A stretch of DNA of 64,000 bases from Firmicutes bacterium UBA5766 (GTDB lineage: Bacteria; Bacillota; Desulfotomaculia; Desulfotomaculales; Nap2-2B), in the NCBI GenBank assembly GCA_002418775.1, contig DIEU01000026.1, positions 1 through 64,000 on the forward strand. Reading direction: 5' to 3'. Below are positions 50,131-58,681 of this stretch, in pieces. The notes beneath the pieces were generated by a model that worked only from the letters and a program-made list of their open reading frames with translations, had not been told where the DNA came from and did not search any database. A program made the position numbers and the translations under genes. Position 1 is the first letter of the stretch; the number at the start of each line of letters is the position of its first letter.

Positions 50131-51054
50131 TTATTTCCCGATCTCTTCGAGATATTTTCCTGCCGCCACTGCGGCGATCGCCCCGTCAGCCACTGCCGTA
50201 ACTACCTGCCTCAACAGCTTCCGGCGCACATCCCCCGCTGCAAAAAGCCCCGGCTGCCTCGTCCGCATACTGTCATCAGTAATAATGAACCCGTTATTGT
50301 CCAGTTCGGCCATTTCCCTGACCAGCTGTGAATCGGGTTTCTGGCCCACATAAATAAAAACGCCGTTTATATCCATCCTCTGAGTTGCCCCTGTACGGGT
50401 ATCTTTGAGTATGACACCTTCAACTTCTTCCTGCCCTATAATTTCTTGTACGGTGTTAAACCAAAAAAATTTTATTTTCTCGTTCTGCATAGCCCTCTGC
50501 TGTTCAACCCTGGTTGCCCTCAATTCACCGCGCCGGTGGATTATGTTCACTCCCCTGGCAAACCTGGTCAGAAATACAGCCTCGCCGACAGCGGCGTCGC
50601 CGCCGCCGATCACGGCCACTTCCTTGCCCCGAAAAAATGCCCCGTCACAAGTAGCGCAGTATGAGACGCCGCGACCTCTTAATTTCTCCTCACCAGGGAC
50701 ACCCAGCATCTGCGGCTGTGATCCGGTTGCCAGAATGACACAGTGACTGAAAAATTCCTCTTCGTCAGCTTTAACAGCAAATTTTACATCCTGGAAAGCC
50801 AGCCCGGTAACATCAGCGCTGATAATTTCCAAACCGAAACGCCTTGCCTGAGCCTCCATCTGGGCTGTCAGCGCGGCGCCGTCGATCCCTTCGGCAAAAC
50901 CGGGGTAATTTTCTATAAACTCCGTGTTGGCCGCAAGCCCGCCCGGCATTGCCCGCTCCAGCATCAGCACATCGATTTTTGCCCTTGCCGCATACAACCC
51001 GGCCGCAAGGCCGGCAGGCCCGCCGCCTATGATAATCAGTTCCCGCTCATTCAT
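50131..51054 (-). CDS. trxB: thioredoxin reductase
   Basis: FAD/NADPH enzyme of 307 aa that reduces thioredoxin. FAD motif IIGGGPAGLAAGLYAARA, active-site CATCDGAFF (CxxC), NADPH motif VIGGGDAAVGEA and C-terminal FAD segment GLFAAGDVR. Length and order are normal. It may supply reduced thioredoxin to the thioredoxin-like proteins of the arsenic cluster, but it is 3.5 kb away and not in the same operon. Confidence 0.95.
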   Translation of the reverse strand: MNERELIIIGGGPAGLAAGLYAARAKIDVLMLERAMPGGLAANTEFIENYPGFAEGIDGAALTAQMEAQARRFGLEIISADVTGLAFQDVKFAVKADEEEFFSHCVILATGSQPQMLGVPGEEKLRGRGVSYCATCDGAFFRGKEVAVIGGGDAAVGEAVFLTRFARGVNIIHRRGELRATRVEQQRAMQNEKIKFFWFNTVQEIIGQEEVEGVILKDTRTGATQRMDINGVFIYVGQKPDSQLVREMAELDNNGFIITDDSMRTRQPGLFAAGDVRRKLLRQVVTAVADGAIAAVAAGKYLEEIGK

Positions 51055-51162
51055 TCGCCTTCCCCCTATAATTATCAGTTACACATATTTACAATTCCAT
51101 CATATTAGAAATACTGCCGAACGTCAAGAAAACCGGGCATTCTCCTGCCTGTGTAATATATT

Positions 51163-51193
51163 GAAGGCGCCTGCATCTTAAACAGGCGCCTTC
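51163..51193. terminator. strong hairpin between trxB and adk
   Basis: Perfect 11-bp stem GAAGGCGCCTG/CAGGCGCCTTC with a 9-nt loop. The T-tract is weak, so it may act as a transcription barrier or an mRNA end of adk (minus strand). Confidence 0.55.
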
Positions 51194-51342
51194 ACACTTT
51201 GTCAGTTTAATCGGCTACAAATTACGGCAAGGTTTTTCTTTGCACCCCACCTCCCTCAACTCTTTCTTAGTTGATTTATAGTTGATTTATATTGGCGGGG
51301 TTTTAAAAACTTGCCTGGTAATTTATACTTTTACGAACAGTC

Positions 51343-51987
51343 CTAACCTTTGAGGCTGGCCAGGACGTCATCAAGGACTTTCTTAATATCCTGGTCGCCG
51401 TTAATGTTTTTAAGCAGGTCAACTTTTTCATAGTAATCAATGAGCGGCTGGGTCTGTGACTCATAGACATCCAACCGGTTGGAAACGGCTTCTTCGTTGT
51501 CGTCGCTGCGCTGATAAAGCTCGCCTTCGCAGGAATTGCACTTTCCTTCAATTTTGGGCGGGTTAAACAGAACGTGGTAGCTTGCCCCGCAGCCTTTGCA
51601 AATCCTGCGGCCGGTCAGCCTGGCCATCAGTCTTTCACGCGGCACATCAATGTTAATTACGCCGTCCAATTTAATGGCTAAAGCTTTCAGGGTTTCATCC
51701 AGGGCTTCTGCCTGGGGCAGTGTGCGCGGAAAACCGTCAAGTAAAAATCCCTTGGCGCAGTCTGGCATTGCCAGCCTTTCCTTAACCATGCCGACTACTA
51801 CTTCATCAGGCACGAGTCCCCCCTGGTCCATGTACTCTTTGGCCTTTTTACCCATTTCCGTTCCTTCTTTGATCGCGCTGCGGAACATGTCGCCCGTGGA
51901 AATATGGGTAATAGAAAGCTCTTTTACCAGCACTTCAGCCTGTGTACCTTTGCCGGCGCCCGGCGGTCCCATAATCAATAAATTCAA
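51343..51987 (-). CDS. adk: adenylate kinase
   Basis: Catalyses ATP + AMP to 2 ADP, 214 aa. P-loop GPPGAGKGTQAE at the N-terminus, AMP-binding region LLDGFPRT, and a long LID domain with the four-Cys zinc site CKGC and CNSC, usual in Gram-positive enzymes. TTG start at 51987 behind GGGAGGGG. It is separated from the ribosomal cluster where adk usually lies. Confidence 0.96.
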   Translation of the reverse strand: MNLLIMGPPGAGKGTQAEVLVKELSITHISTGDMFRSAIKEGTEMGKKAKEYMDQGGLVPDEVVVGMVKERLAMPDCAKGFLLDGFPRTLPQAEALDETLKALAIKLDGVINIDVPRERLMARLTGRRICKGCGASYHVLFNPPKIEGKCNSCEGELYQRSDDNEEAVSNRLDVYESQTQPLIDYYEKVDLLKNINGDQDIKKVLDDVLASLKG

Positions 51988-52149
51988 ACTTATCCCCTCC
52001 CGGAAAATTTTCTTTAGACCCTGAGGCCAAAAAAATTATACCACATGGTCGTCCCACAAATAATAATCTTTTATTCGATACGATTCACTTTATTTCCTTC
52101 TCTGTTTAAGATAATATTAAGTTGCTGAATATAAAAGGGGGCGTTGCCT

Positions 52150-52776
52150 GTGCCGGTTTTATTCCTCGCCTTATTTGTCCTGCTTCCTTTTCTGATTTTT
52201 ATATTCTTTTTCCAGGTTGCGGCATTTTCCTTTACCAAACTGGGTTTGTCACCGCAAGGCGCTGTCTTTCTCTTCGGTCTTTCCCTGATCGGGGGAATTA
52301 TCAATATACCCGTTTCCCGGCGCCTGGTCAAAGAACGGATGTCGCCTCTGAATTATTTTTTTTATTACCCGCCGCGGGTAAGCGAACAGTTTATTGCGGT
52401 CAATCTGGGAGGCGCTGTCATACCCGTTTTGTTCAGCTTCTATCTCCTTCACCGGGCCCCCTTTCTGCCGACTATTCTGGCCGCAGCAATTGTCGCCATA
52501 GTTTCAAAAGCCCTGGCCCGTCCGGTCCCCGGCATGGGCATCTCCCTGCCGGCATTCATCCCTCCCCTGGTGGCGGCAGCCGCAGCGCTCCTTCTGGTCA
52601 GGGAAAACGCCGCGCCGGTTGCCTATATCGCCGGAGTGTGGGGAACCCTGACAGGAGCAGACCTGCTTAACCTGAACAGGTTCCGGGACGTGGGCGGCCA
52701 TGTCTTAAGTATCGGGGGCGCCGGAGTGTTCGACGGGATATTTTTAGTCGGCATTGTAGCCGCCCTGCTGACATAA
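52150..52776 (+). CDS. DUF1614 membrane protein
   Basis: A 208-aa integral membrane protein with about six hydrophobic segments matching DUF1614 (motifs GIINIPVSRR, NYFFYYPPRV and GADLLNL, the last with a conserved Asp). GTG 52150 is 8 nt behind AGGGGG; TTG 52144 is too close. Function unknown. Confidence 0.8.
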   Translation: MPVLFLALFVLLPFLIFIFFFQVAAFSFTKLGLSPQGAVFLFGLSLIGGIINIPVSRRLVKERMSPLNYFFYYPPRVSEQFIAVNLGGAVIPVLFSFYLLHRAPFLPTILAAAIVAIVSKALARPVPGMGISLPAFIPPLVAAAAALLLVRENAAPVAYIAGVWGTLTGADLLNLNRFRDVGGHVLSIGGAGVFDGIFLVGIVAALLT

Positions 52777-52845
52777 ACAGTAGGCCGCTTCATCCTTGTT
52801 TAGTAAAAAACCGTGTGATAGAATTGCAAAAAGGGGGTGTTTTTG

Positions 52846-53916
52846 TTGAGCCAAACTGGGTATGTTTACGACCCGCTCTACTTGGATCATTATACGTCAT
52901 ATCATCCCGAGTGCCCGGAACGCCTGGAAAAAATCATGTCCAAACTGAGGGAAACAAGCATCCTGGACTATATTCAAAGCATACCTCCCCGCCCTGCCAC
53001 AGTAGAAGAAGTTGCCCTGGTACACTCGCCCGCCCACATCGAAGACATCAGGCAGATTTGTCTAAACGGAGGAGGACACCTGGATCCGGACACTTATACC
53101 TCGGAGCGTTCTTATGACGCCGCCATGTTGGCGACGGGGGGACTCCTGTGCGCAGTTGACAAAGTAATGGAGGGAAAATTCCGGAACGCATTTGCCCTGG
53201 TCAGGCCGCCGGGCCATCATGCCATGCCGGAACGGGCGATGGGCTTTTGCCTTTTCAATAATGTAGCCATAGCCGCCCGCTACCTGGAAAAAACATATGG
53301 CCTGGAAAGAATCCTGATTGTTGACTGGGATGTCCACCACGGAAACGGAACAGAATTCACCTTCTACAATACAGCAAAAGTGCTCTACTTTTCAGTTCAC
53401 CAAAGCTGGATCTTCCCCGGAACCGGTTGGACAAATGACATTGGGAAGGGAGAAGGGAAAGGGTTTACAATTAACGTCCCCCTGGAAGCAGGGATGGGTG
53501 ATATTGAATACGAAACCGTGTTCCAGGAAATTTTATACCCTGCCGCCATGCAGTACAAACCCCAGTTTATCTTAATCTCCGCCGGACAGGATTCTCATCA
53601 TAGCGACCCAATCGGGTCAATGCGTTTAACTTCACTGGGCTTTGAAAACCTAACCAAGATGGTCATGAATATAGCTGACAAATGCTGCGACGGCCGGATC
53701 GCAGCCACATTGGAAGGAGGATACAATTTGGAAGGACAGGCCCTCTCTGTGGCCGCTATTTTTAACGCTCTTTCCGGACTGAATTTCAATGTCCACGAAG
53801 ATACCGGCGTTAAAAGAACCGCAACCGTATCCCCCATGTTCATGAACGACATCAACGAAGTTAAAAAGATCCATGAAAAATACTGGGATTTCGATATGAA
53901 CAAGGGTATGTGCTGA
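52846..53916 (+). CDS. histone deacetylase superfamily protein (AcuC-like)
   Basis: Zinc amidohydrolase of 356 aa. RPPGHHAM (active-site His pair), FCLFNNVAIAA, DWDVHHGNGTE (zinc Asp and His) and SAGQDSHHSDP (zinc Asp) match class II-type bacterial deacetylases and acetylpolyamine amidohydrolases. TTG 52846 is 8 nt behind AGGGGG. It may deacetylate proteins or acetylpolyamines; an acetyl-CoA synthetase link (AcuC) is only by analogy. Confidence 0.9.
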   Translation: MSQTGYVYDPLYLDHYTSYHPECPERLEKIMSKLRETSILDYIQSIPPRPATVEEVALVHSPAHIEDIRQICLNGGGHLDPDTYTSERSYDAAMLATGGLLCAVDKVMEGKFRNAFALVRPPGHHAMPERAMGFCLFNNVAIAARYLEKTYGLERILIVDWDVHHGNGTEFTFYNTAKVLYFSVHQSWIFPGTGWTNDIGKGEGKGFTINVPLEAGMGDIEYETVFQEILYPAAMQYKPQFILISAGQDSHHSDPIGSMRLTSLGFENLTKMVMNIADKCCDGRIAATLEGGYNLEGQALSVAAIFNALSGLNFNVHEDTGVKRTATVSPMFMNDINEVKKIHEKYWDFDMNKGMC

Positions 53917-53971
53917 TTAACAGATCAGGGGGACGGGGTTGTTTACACAAACGAATGTGGATGGAGGAAAA

Positions 53972-54250
53972 ATGAAAAATAAAAGCAGCCTTCTCAAACT
54001 GCCCAATATCGGCAAGGTCATTGCTGGTAAGCTTGAAAGAATAGGCATTGGCACAAAAGATGATTTTCTTGCCTGCAACCCGTATGATATCTTTGACAAA
54101 CTGCTGACGAAAGTTGATCCCACACTCTGACGGTGCGCCCTGGCTTCTCTTGTAGGGGCAAAAACCGGCGTTCCCTGGCATAAAATTACCAAACAGGCAG
54201 CCAAAGAGTATGAGGCCACGCACCCTGACCACAGATGGGGTAAATATTAG
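53972..54250 (+). CDS. helix-hairpin-helix protein, putative selenoprotein (UxC)
   Basis: ATG 53972 follows GGATGGAGG. The product has a helix-hairpin-helix start, LLKLPNIGKVIAGKLERIGI, then DDFLACNPYDIFDKLL, DPTL and an in-frame TGA (54128-54130), and continues RCALASLVGAKTGVPWHKIT, then KQAAKEYEATHPDHRW, to TAG 54248. The part after TGA is clearly the same domain (TfoX C-terminal/Cdd1-like), so TGA is internal. A Cys there would make CxC with the next-but-one Cys; selenocysteine gives UxC at residue 53. Right after TGA, GCCCU and AGGGGC can pair around a loop that starts with GG, a plausible bacterial SECIS. Otherwise it is a nonsense mutation. Function unknown. Confidence 0.65.
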
Positions 54251-54341
54251 TGTGCGCTGACCAGTTTATCATGCAGGAGTTTGTTAATTCTAACAAATTA
54301 ATTCTGTTTTACCAAAACAGAAGAGGTTATTATCAGGTGTC

Positions 54342-54629
54342 TCAACATGCTGGTTTCTGTTCAAATTCCATAGCCTTTTTTCCTGCAGACGGATCAGCTA
54401 AATAGTTTCTGTATGCCAAAGATAGAGCACACTTGTATTGCCTTTCCGAACCTTCAGGGATAAAGTTTGTTCTCTCAACTATTTCCAATATTTTTTCAGC
54501 AGCTTGATCACCCTTTAAGCCAAGTTTAATTACCTCAAGGAAAGCCTGCTCTACTCCAGCCAATCCTATCATATCTCCGCCAACGTCTATCTTATATATT
54601 TTTGACGCTTTTGGATCTCTGCCGCTCAT
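54342..54629 (-). CDS. small protein of arsenic/mercury-type clusters
   Basis: A 95-aa protein. The pattern IYKIDVGGDMIGLAGVEQAF, then a helix, NFIPEGSERQYKCALSLAYR resembles a conserved small family (GLxGLxxxFxxV ... NYIPxxxExxYxxALxxEY) that I recall beside thioredoxin-like genes in anaerobes. It is probably the last gene of the padR-arsM arm. AAGGAG is upstream of ATG 54629, rather far (about 12 nt). Role unknown. Confidence 0.6.
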   Translation of the reverse strand: MSGRDPKASKIYKIDVGGDMIGLAGVEQAFLEVIKLGLKGDQAAEKILEIVERTNFIPEGSERQYKCALSLAYRNYLADPSAGKKAMEFEQKPAC

Positions 54630-54699
54630 ATCTGATTAACACTCCTTTTTTTAAAATATGTGCTTGTGCAGCCTATGCCAAATACTCGGCCTATAAGTA

Positions 54700-54837
54700 T
54701 CATTTTGCAAGATCACCCACTGCATCCGCAATCACTTCTTTGGAAATCCCACCATGGAAGCGGGGTACACCATTAAGAACAATCAAAGGTAGTCTGACTC
54801 GGGTCAGGATTTGCGCAATCTCCGGGTAATTATTCAT
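54700..54837 (-). CDS. thioredoxin-like fragment coupled to arsM
   Basis: A 45-aa ORF whose ATG overlaps the arsM stop (TAATG). It reads MNNYPEIAQILTRVRLPLIV, then LNGVPRFHGGISKEVIADAV. The cis-Pro-like LPLIVLNG and GGIS segments match the C-terminal half of small thioredoxin-like proteins, but the N-terminal half with its CxxC is missing. Either a remnant or a short coupled peptide. Confidence 0.5.
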   Translation of the reverse strand: MNNYPEIAQILTRVRLPLIVLNGVPRFHGGISKEVIADAVGDLAK

Positions 54838-55643
54838 TAAAAATGTATCTTTTCTTCACAACCCTTTTTTGCTTCAATTATAAAAGAGGCAATAAACTCT
54901 TCCAGACCGGGGACCCAGCTTCTTATTACTTCTTTGCTGTTATCTTTTGGAATCAAGTGGATGTTTGTAAAACCAGCATTCTGAAGCATAGTTTTTATAT
55001 TTTCAACATGCTCAGCGCCGGCCACGCAGCTACAGATACTGGCAGGGCTGTTCTTTATATGCTCCGGTAATTCCGCTGTAGAAACAATATCAGATATAGA
55101 TATCCTCCCTCCGGTTTTAAGTATTCTGTACATTTCATTAAAAACTTGCTGCTTATCCAAAGATAGATTTATAACACAATTTGATATTACAACATCAACC
55201 GATTTATCAGCCACCGGTAAATACTCAATTTCTCCCAACCTAAAGTCGATGTTTTTATACCCGCTTTTCCCGGCATTCTGCCTGGATAGCTTGATCATTT
55301 CCGGTGTCATATCCACTCCAATAACAAACCCGGTTTCTCCGACCTGCTTCCTTGCCAAAAAACAATCGAATCCGCCGCCACTGCCAAGGTCAAGTACCAC
55401 TTCCCCTTCTTTAAGTGAAGCAACAGCAATTGGGTTTCCACAGCCCAACCCCATATTGGCTTCAATCGGAACATCTTCAAAGTCGCTTTCAGAATAACCA
55501 ATTTTAATGGCAGTATCTACGATATTCATTTGCGGGCCACTGCAACTGCAGCCTCCGCTGCAGCACTCCCCTGAAGAACCTTGTAAAGCAACCTCGGAAT
55601 AATTTTTTCTAATTAAATCTCTAATTTCTTCTTTATTATTCAA
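54837..55643 (-). CDS. arsM: arsenite methyltransferase
   Basis: SAM-dependent methyltransferase of 268 aa that methylates As(III). A Cys-rich start GECCSGGCSCSG is followed by SAM motif I VLDLGSGGGFDCFLA and the family motifs GVDMTPEMIKLSRQNAGK and SNCVINLSLDKQQVFNEMYR. As(III)-binding cysteines are the Cys in VISNCVIN and those of SICSCVAGAEH. It is the second gene of the minus-strand arm, behind padR. TTG start. Confidence 0.93.
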   Translation of the reverse strand: MNNKEEIRDLIRKNYSEVALQGSSGECCSGGCSCSGPQMNIVDTAIKIGYSESDFEDVPIEANMGLGCGNPIAVASLKEGEVVLDLGSGGGFDCFLARKQVGETGFVIGVDMTPEMIKLSRQNAGKSGYKNIDFRLGEIEYLPVADKSVDVVISNCVINLSLDKQQVFNEMYRILKTGGRISISDIVSTAELPEHIKNSPASICSCVAGAEHVENIKTMLQNAGFTNIHLIPKDNSKEVIRSWVPGLEEFIASFIIEAKKGCEEKIHF

Positions 55644-55745
55644 AGTTCACGACCCCTTTTAACCTTTATGGTTCTCAAAGCTTTAGATTTAATCTCATCA
55701 ATTTTTGGATTCTAAACGATCAGCGCCATTCTTTTTCCTTTGCAA

Positions 55746-56048
55746 TTAAGCTGTTGTCTTAGGCATTTTTAATAAATCAGCTACCTCGCACCAGGCTTGT
55801 GATGCAACATCCAAGGACTTTTCCCCCTTAGGTGTCAGAGTATATACCTTGCGTTCACGGCCGCATACAATCTGTGTAAGTAAGTTTACCAGTCCGGCTT
55901 CCTTGAATTCCCTTAATACGGGATAAAGACTTCCTTCTGTAGGAGCGCAGCAGCCATTGGTCAGTTCGGCAATATGTTTGGTTATTTCATAACCGTGTAG
56001 CGGTTGCAAATGAAGCACATATAGAATAAAAAATCGGGAAAGACTCAT
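55746..56048 (-). CDS. PadR-family regulator with vicinal Cys pair
   Basis: Winged-helix repressor of 100 aa: LHGYEITKHI, then GSLYPVLREFKEAGLV, then RKVYTLTPKGEKSL. In the recognition region a Cys-Cys pair (NGCCAPTEG) replaces the small polar residues typical here, suggesting thiol or As(III) sensing; this is inference from context. It lies upstream of arsM on the same strand and faces arsR across a 228-nt intergenic region that contains two palindromes. Confidence 0.88.
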   Translation of the reverse strand: MSLSRFFILYVLHLQPLHGYEITKHIAELTNGCCAPTEGSLYPVLREFKEAGLVNLLTQIVCGRERKVYTLTPKGEKSLDVASQAWCEVADLLKMPKTTA

Positions 56049-56123
56049 TTTAATCAGCCCCGCCCAATACTCCTGTGATTCGTACTCACACTTTATTTTA
56101 AAATCACCTCTTCCTTTTACCTA

Positions 56124-56174
56124 ATACATAGATGTATAATGCATAGGGGATAGATATATCATACGGCTATGCAT
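56124..56174. promoter_or_regulatory. operator-like palindromes between padR and arsR
   Basis: ATACAT-AG-ATGTAT (56124-56137) is a perfect palindrome, immediately followed by the arms ATGCATAG (56139-56146) and CTATGCAT (56167-56174) 20 nt apart. PadR proteins commonly bind ATG/CAT-rich palindromes, so these are candidate operators for the divergent arms. Confidence 0.5.
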
Positions 56175-56275
56175 AACTTTCTGTCAATAAAATTTAAAAA
56201 TTTATATATCTAATTATTTAAATATGTATATAATATAGTAGGAAAGCTCTTTGTGAAATGGGGGATTATTGACCA

Positions 56276-56623
56276 GTGTTAAATAGATTAAAAGCCCTTG
56301 GAGATTTGCACAGGCAAAACATATTAAAATTATTGGCCGCTCAGGAAATGGGGGCCTGTGAGATTATCCAGGCTATCGGTCTATCGCAACCGGCCATTGC
56401 CCACCACCTAAAAATTTTAAAACAGGCAGGCCTGATCAACAGTGAAAAAGAGGGAAAGATCGTATTTTACAACCTGAACAAAGATGGCCTCAAGGAATTA
56501 CTTAAGGAAATGGATGGATTTCTTGAAGGCCTTTCCTGCTTTTCCTGCTCCTTAGCGAAACCTTCACCGCTAAGGCAAAACCCAAATCTCTGCGCTGAGA
56601 TGGGTTTCGATCCCGAGGTTTGA
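56276..56623 (+). CDS. arsR: ArsR-family regulator
   Basis: Winged-helix repressor of 115 aa: LGDLHRQNILKLLAAQEMGA, recognition helix LSQPAIAHHLKILKQAGL, wing KEGKIVFYNL. The As(III)-binding CVC of classic ArsR is absent from the helix; instead a CFSC pair is close to the C-terminus (CFSCS), as in some type-2 ArsR proteins. GTG start. First gene of the plus arm. Confidence 0.88.
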   Translation: MLNRLKALGDLHRQNILKLLAAQEMGACEIIQAIGLSQPAIAHHLKILKQAGLINSEKEGKIVFYNLNKDGLKELLKEMDGFLEGLSCFSCSLAKPSPLRQNPNLCAEMGFDPEV

Positions 56624-56629
56624 GCAGGG

Positions 56630-57130
56630 ATGATTGATGTAGCCAAAAGCGTTGCGATTTATCTCGGTATACCATTTATCGGCGGTATAATCACCAGGTT
56701 CTCACTGCTCCCTGTTAAGGGCAAGGAGTGGTATGAGAAAAAATTCATCCCCAGGATCAGTCCCCTGGCTCTGATTGCCTTACTATTTACAATTATCGTC
56801 ATGTTTTCTTTGAAGGGCAATTATATTATAACACTGCCTATGGACGTGGTCAGGATTGCCATACCGCTGCTCATCTACTTTGTAATAATGTTCTTTCTTT
56901 CCTTCTTCCTCAGTAAGTCTTTTGGAGTTAATTACAGCCAGACTACGACGCTTGCCTTTACGGCAGCCAGCAATAACTTTGAGTTAGCCATCGCAGTGGC
57001 AGTAGCCGTTTTCGGAATTAATTCAGGCCAGGCTTTTGCTGCTGTAATCGGCCCGCTTATTGAAGTACCTGTAATGATCGGATTGGTCAATATTGCCCTT
57101 GGTTTCAAACGCAAATATTTTTACAGCTGA
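56630..57130 (+). pseudogene. ACR3 arsenite efflux pump, C-terminal half only
   Basis: A 166-aa protein matching only the second half of ACR3 (normally about 350 aa, ten helices): VAKSVAIYLGIPFIGGIITR, RISPLALIALLFTIIVMF, then AASNNFELAIAVAVAVFG with the conserved Glu, and GPLIEVPVMIGLV. The first five helices with the essential Cys are gone. The ATG lies 7 nt after arsR, so a deletion seems to have fused the arsR end to the middle of acr3. An intact transport function is unlikely unless another half exists elsewhere. Confidence 0.8.
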
Positions 57131-57186
57131 AATACAGGGATAAAGATAATACAAGAATACTAAAAAAAGAAAGGTGGCTAAAAAGG

Positions 57187-57432
57187 ATGGATATCAAAAT
57201 ACTTGGCGCGGGGTGCGCAAACTGTAATAAGCTTGAGCAGATGGTTCTTGAAGTGTTAAAAAATTTAAATGAAGAAGCTGACGTGGAGCATGTAAAAGAC
57301 TTCAAAGATATAGCTTCTTACGGAGTGATGATGACACCGGCGTTAGTTATAAACGGACAGGTCAAGCTTACCGGTCCGCTTCCGTCAAAGGAAAAGTTAA
57401 AGAATATTATTACCGGCGAGATTAAGAAATGA
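57187..57432 (+). CDS. small thioredoxin-family protein
   Basis: An 81-aa thioredoxin fold (redox-active disulfide protein 2 type). Active site GAGCANCNK (CxxC) and cis-Pro segment VMMTPALVINGQV. Such proteins often sit directly upstream of ArsP-type permeases, as here (10-nt gap), and may deliver electrons to them. ATG 57187 follows AAAGG. Confidence 0.92.
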   Translation: MDIKILGAGCANCNKLEQMVLEVLKNLNEEADVEHVKDFKDIASYGVMMTPALVINGQVKLTGPLPSKEKLKNIITGEIKK

Positions 57433-57442
57433 GGGTAATTGA

Positions 57443-58411
57443 ATGTGGCAGCAGGCTGTAAATTATCTGGTTTATAACCTCATCGGGTTATCTCCTGAAT
57501 CTCACTTTGGCTCTGCTATTAATTTCTTCTTCTACGACACAGTAAAGATATTATTTATGCTGGTCCTGATCATATTCGTCATAGCCATAATCAGGAGTTT
57601 CTTCCCGCCCGAGAAAACAAGGAACCTTTTAGGACATAAACGTGAATTTGTCGGGAATATTATTGCGGCGCTGATGGGTATTGTCACCCCTTTCTGAAGC
57701 TGTTCAGCGGTACCGATATTTATCGGCTTCGTAGAAGCGGGGGTCCCGCTTGGAGTTACGTTTTCATTTTTAATATCTTCACCGATGGTTAACGAGGTTG
57801 CCCTGGGGATGCTCTGGCTGATGTTCGGCTGGAAGATAGCCCTCATATATATTGCAAGTGGGGTAATCGTAGCGATAATTGGCGGCACGATATTAGGCCG
57901 GCTGAAACTTGAGCATCTTGTGGAGGAATATGTGTACCAGATAACCGCTTCACAATGCGGCTGCGGTACGGATAATCCCCAAATGCCCTGGAAAGACCGG
58001 ATTGATCAATCTATTGCGTATACAAAGCAGATATTTACAAAAGTGTGGCTTTGGGTCGTAATCGGTGTAGGTATTGGAGCTGTCATGCATGGCTATGCCC
58101 CAGCCGGTTTCCTGGCCCAGTATGCCGGCCCGGATAATCCGATAGCGGTCCCGTTGGCGGTTGTTATTGGCATTCCTTTGTATTCAAATGCCGCCGGGAT
58201 GATCCCCGTAGTAAAGGAACTGGTAAGAACCGGGATGGCAATGGGCACAGCCCTTGCTTTCATGATGGCTGTAACGGCGCTGTCCTTACCGGAAGCTATA
58301 ATCCTCAAGCAGGTGCTGAAACCAAAACTGCTGGCAGTATATTTCGGCATTGTAGCTGTAGCGATTATCTGTATTGGTTATTTTTTTAATTTGATTATTA
58401 TTTTAATTTGA
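57443..58411 (+). CDS. ArsP-type permease, putative selenoprotein
   Basis: Membrane permease of PF03773 (DUF318/ArsP), 322 aa and about eight helices. The family motif TPFCSCSAVPIFIGF, near-invariant, reads here TPF-TGA-SCSAVPIFIGF: the first Cys codon is TGA (57695-57697, residue 85). The frame then continues without a break through FSFLISSPMVNEVALGML, a Cys-rich loop (CGCGTD) and GIPLYSNAAGMIPVVKEL to TGA 58411. If TGA is read as selenocysteine it gives a USC site. CCGAU-AUUU-AUCGG can fold 18 nt after TGA as a SECIS candidate. ArsP proteins export trivalent organoarsenicals, which bind the motif cysteines. The pairing with arsM in this island supports that role. Confidence 0.85.
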
Positions 58412-58681
58412 TTATTATATGAAGCGAGTCCATGATTCTTCCAATATTTCAAAAGGCTGCTTAACTTTTTTGGCAAACGGAATCGGCGCCGGCGCTTCTC
58501 ATTTTTATCTGCCCACCAGGCGGGTCAAGTATTGGTATCAGGACAACAAAAGCCGATGTCTGCTTTTAGTGAACGCCCATAGACATTTAAAACTCTTACT
58601 TTGACATATACAGGCTCTCATGATAAATTTGTCTCAGGTGTTGTTAATTGGTAATTTACTCGTAGGAAGAAAGTGATTCAG

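Noticed and set aside
58419..58604. 61-aa plus-strand ORF behind the permease
   Set aside because: Composition is random-looking and there is no family resemblance, although it starts close to the permease stop.
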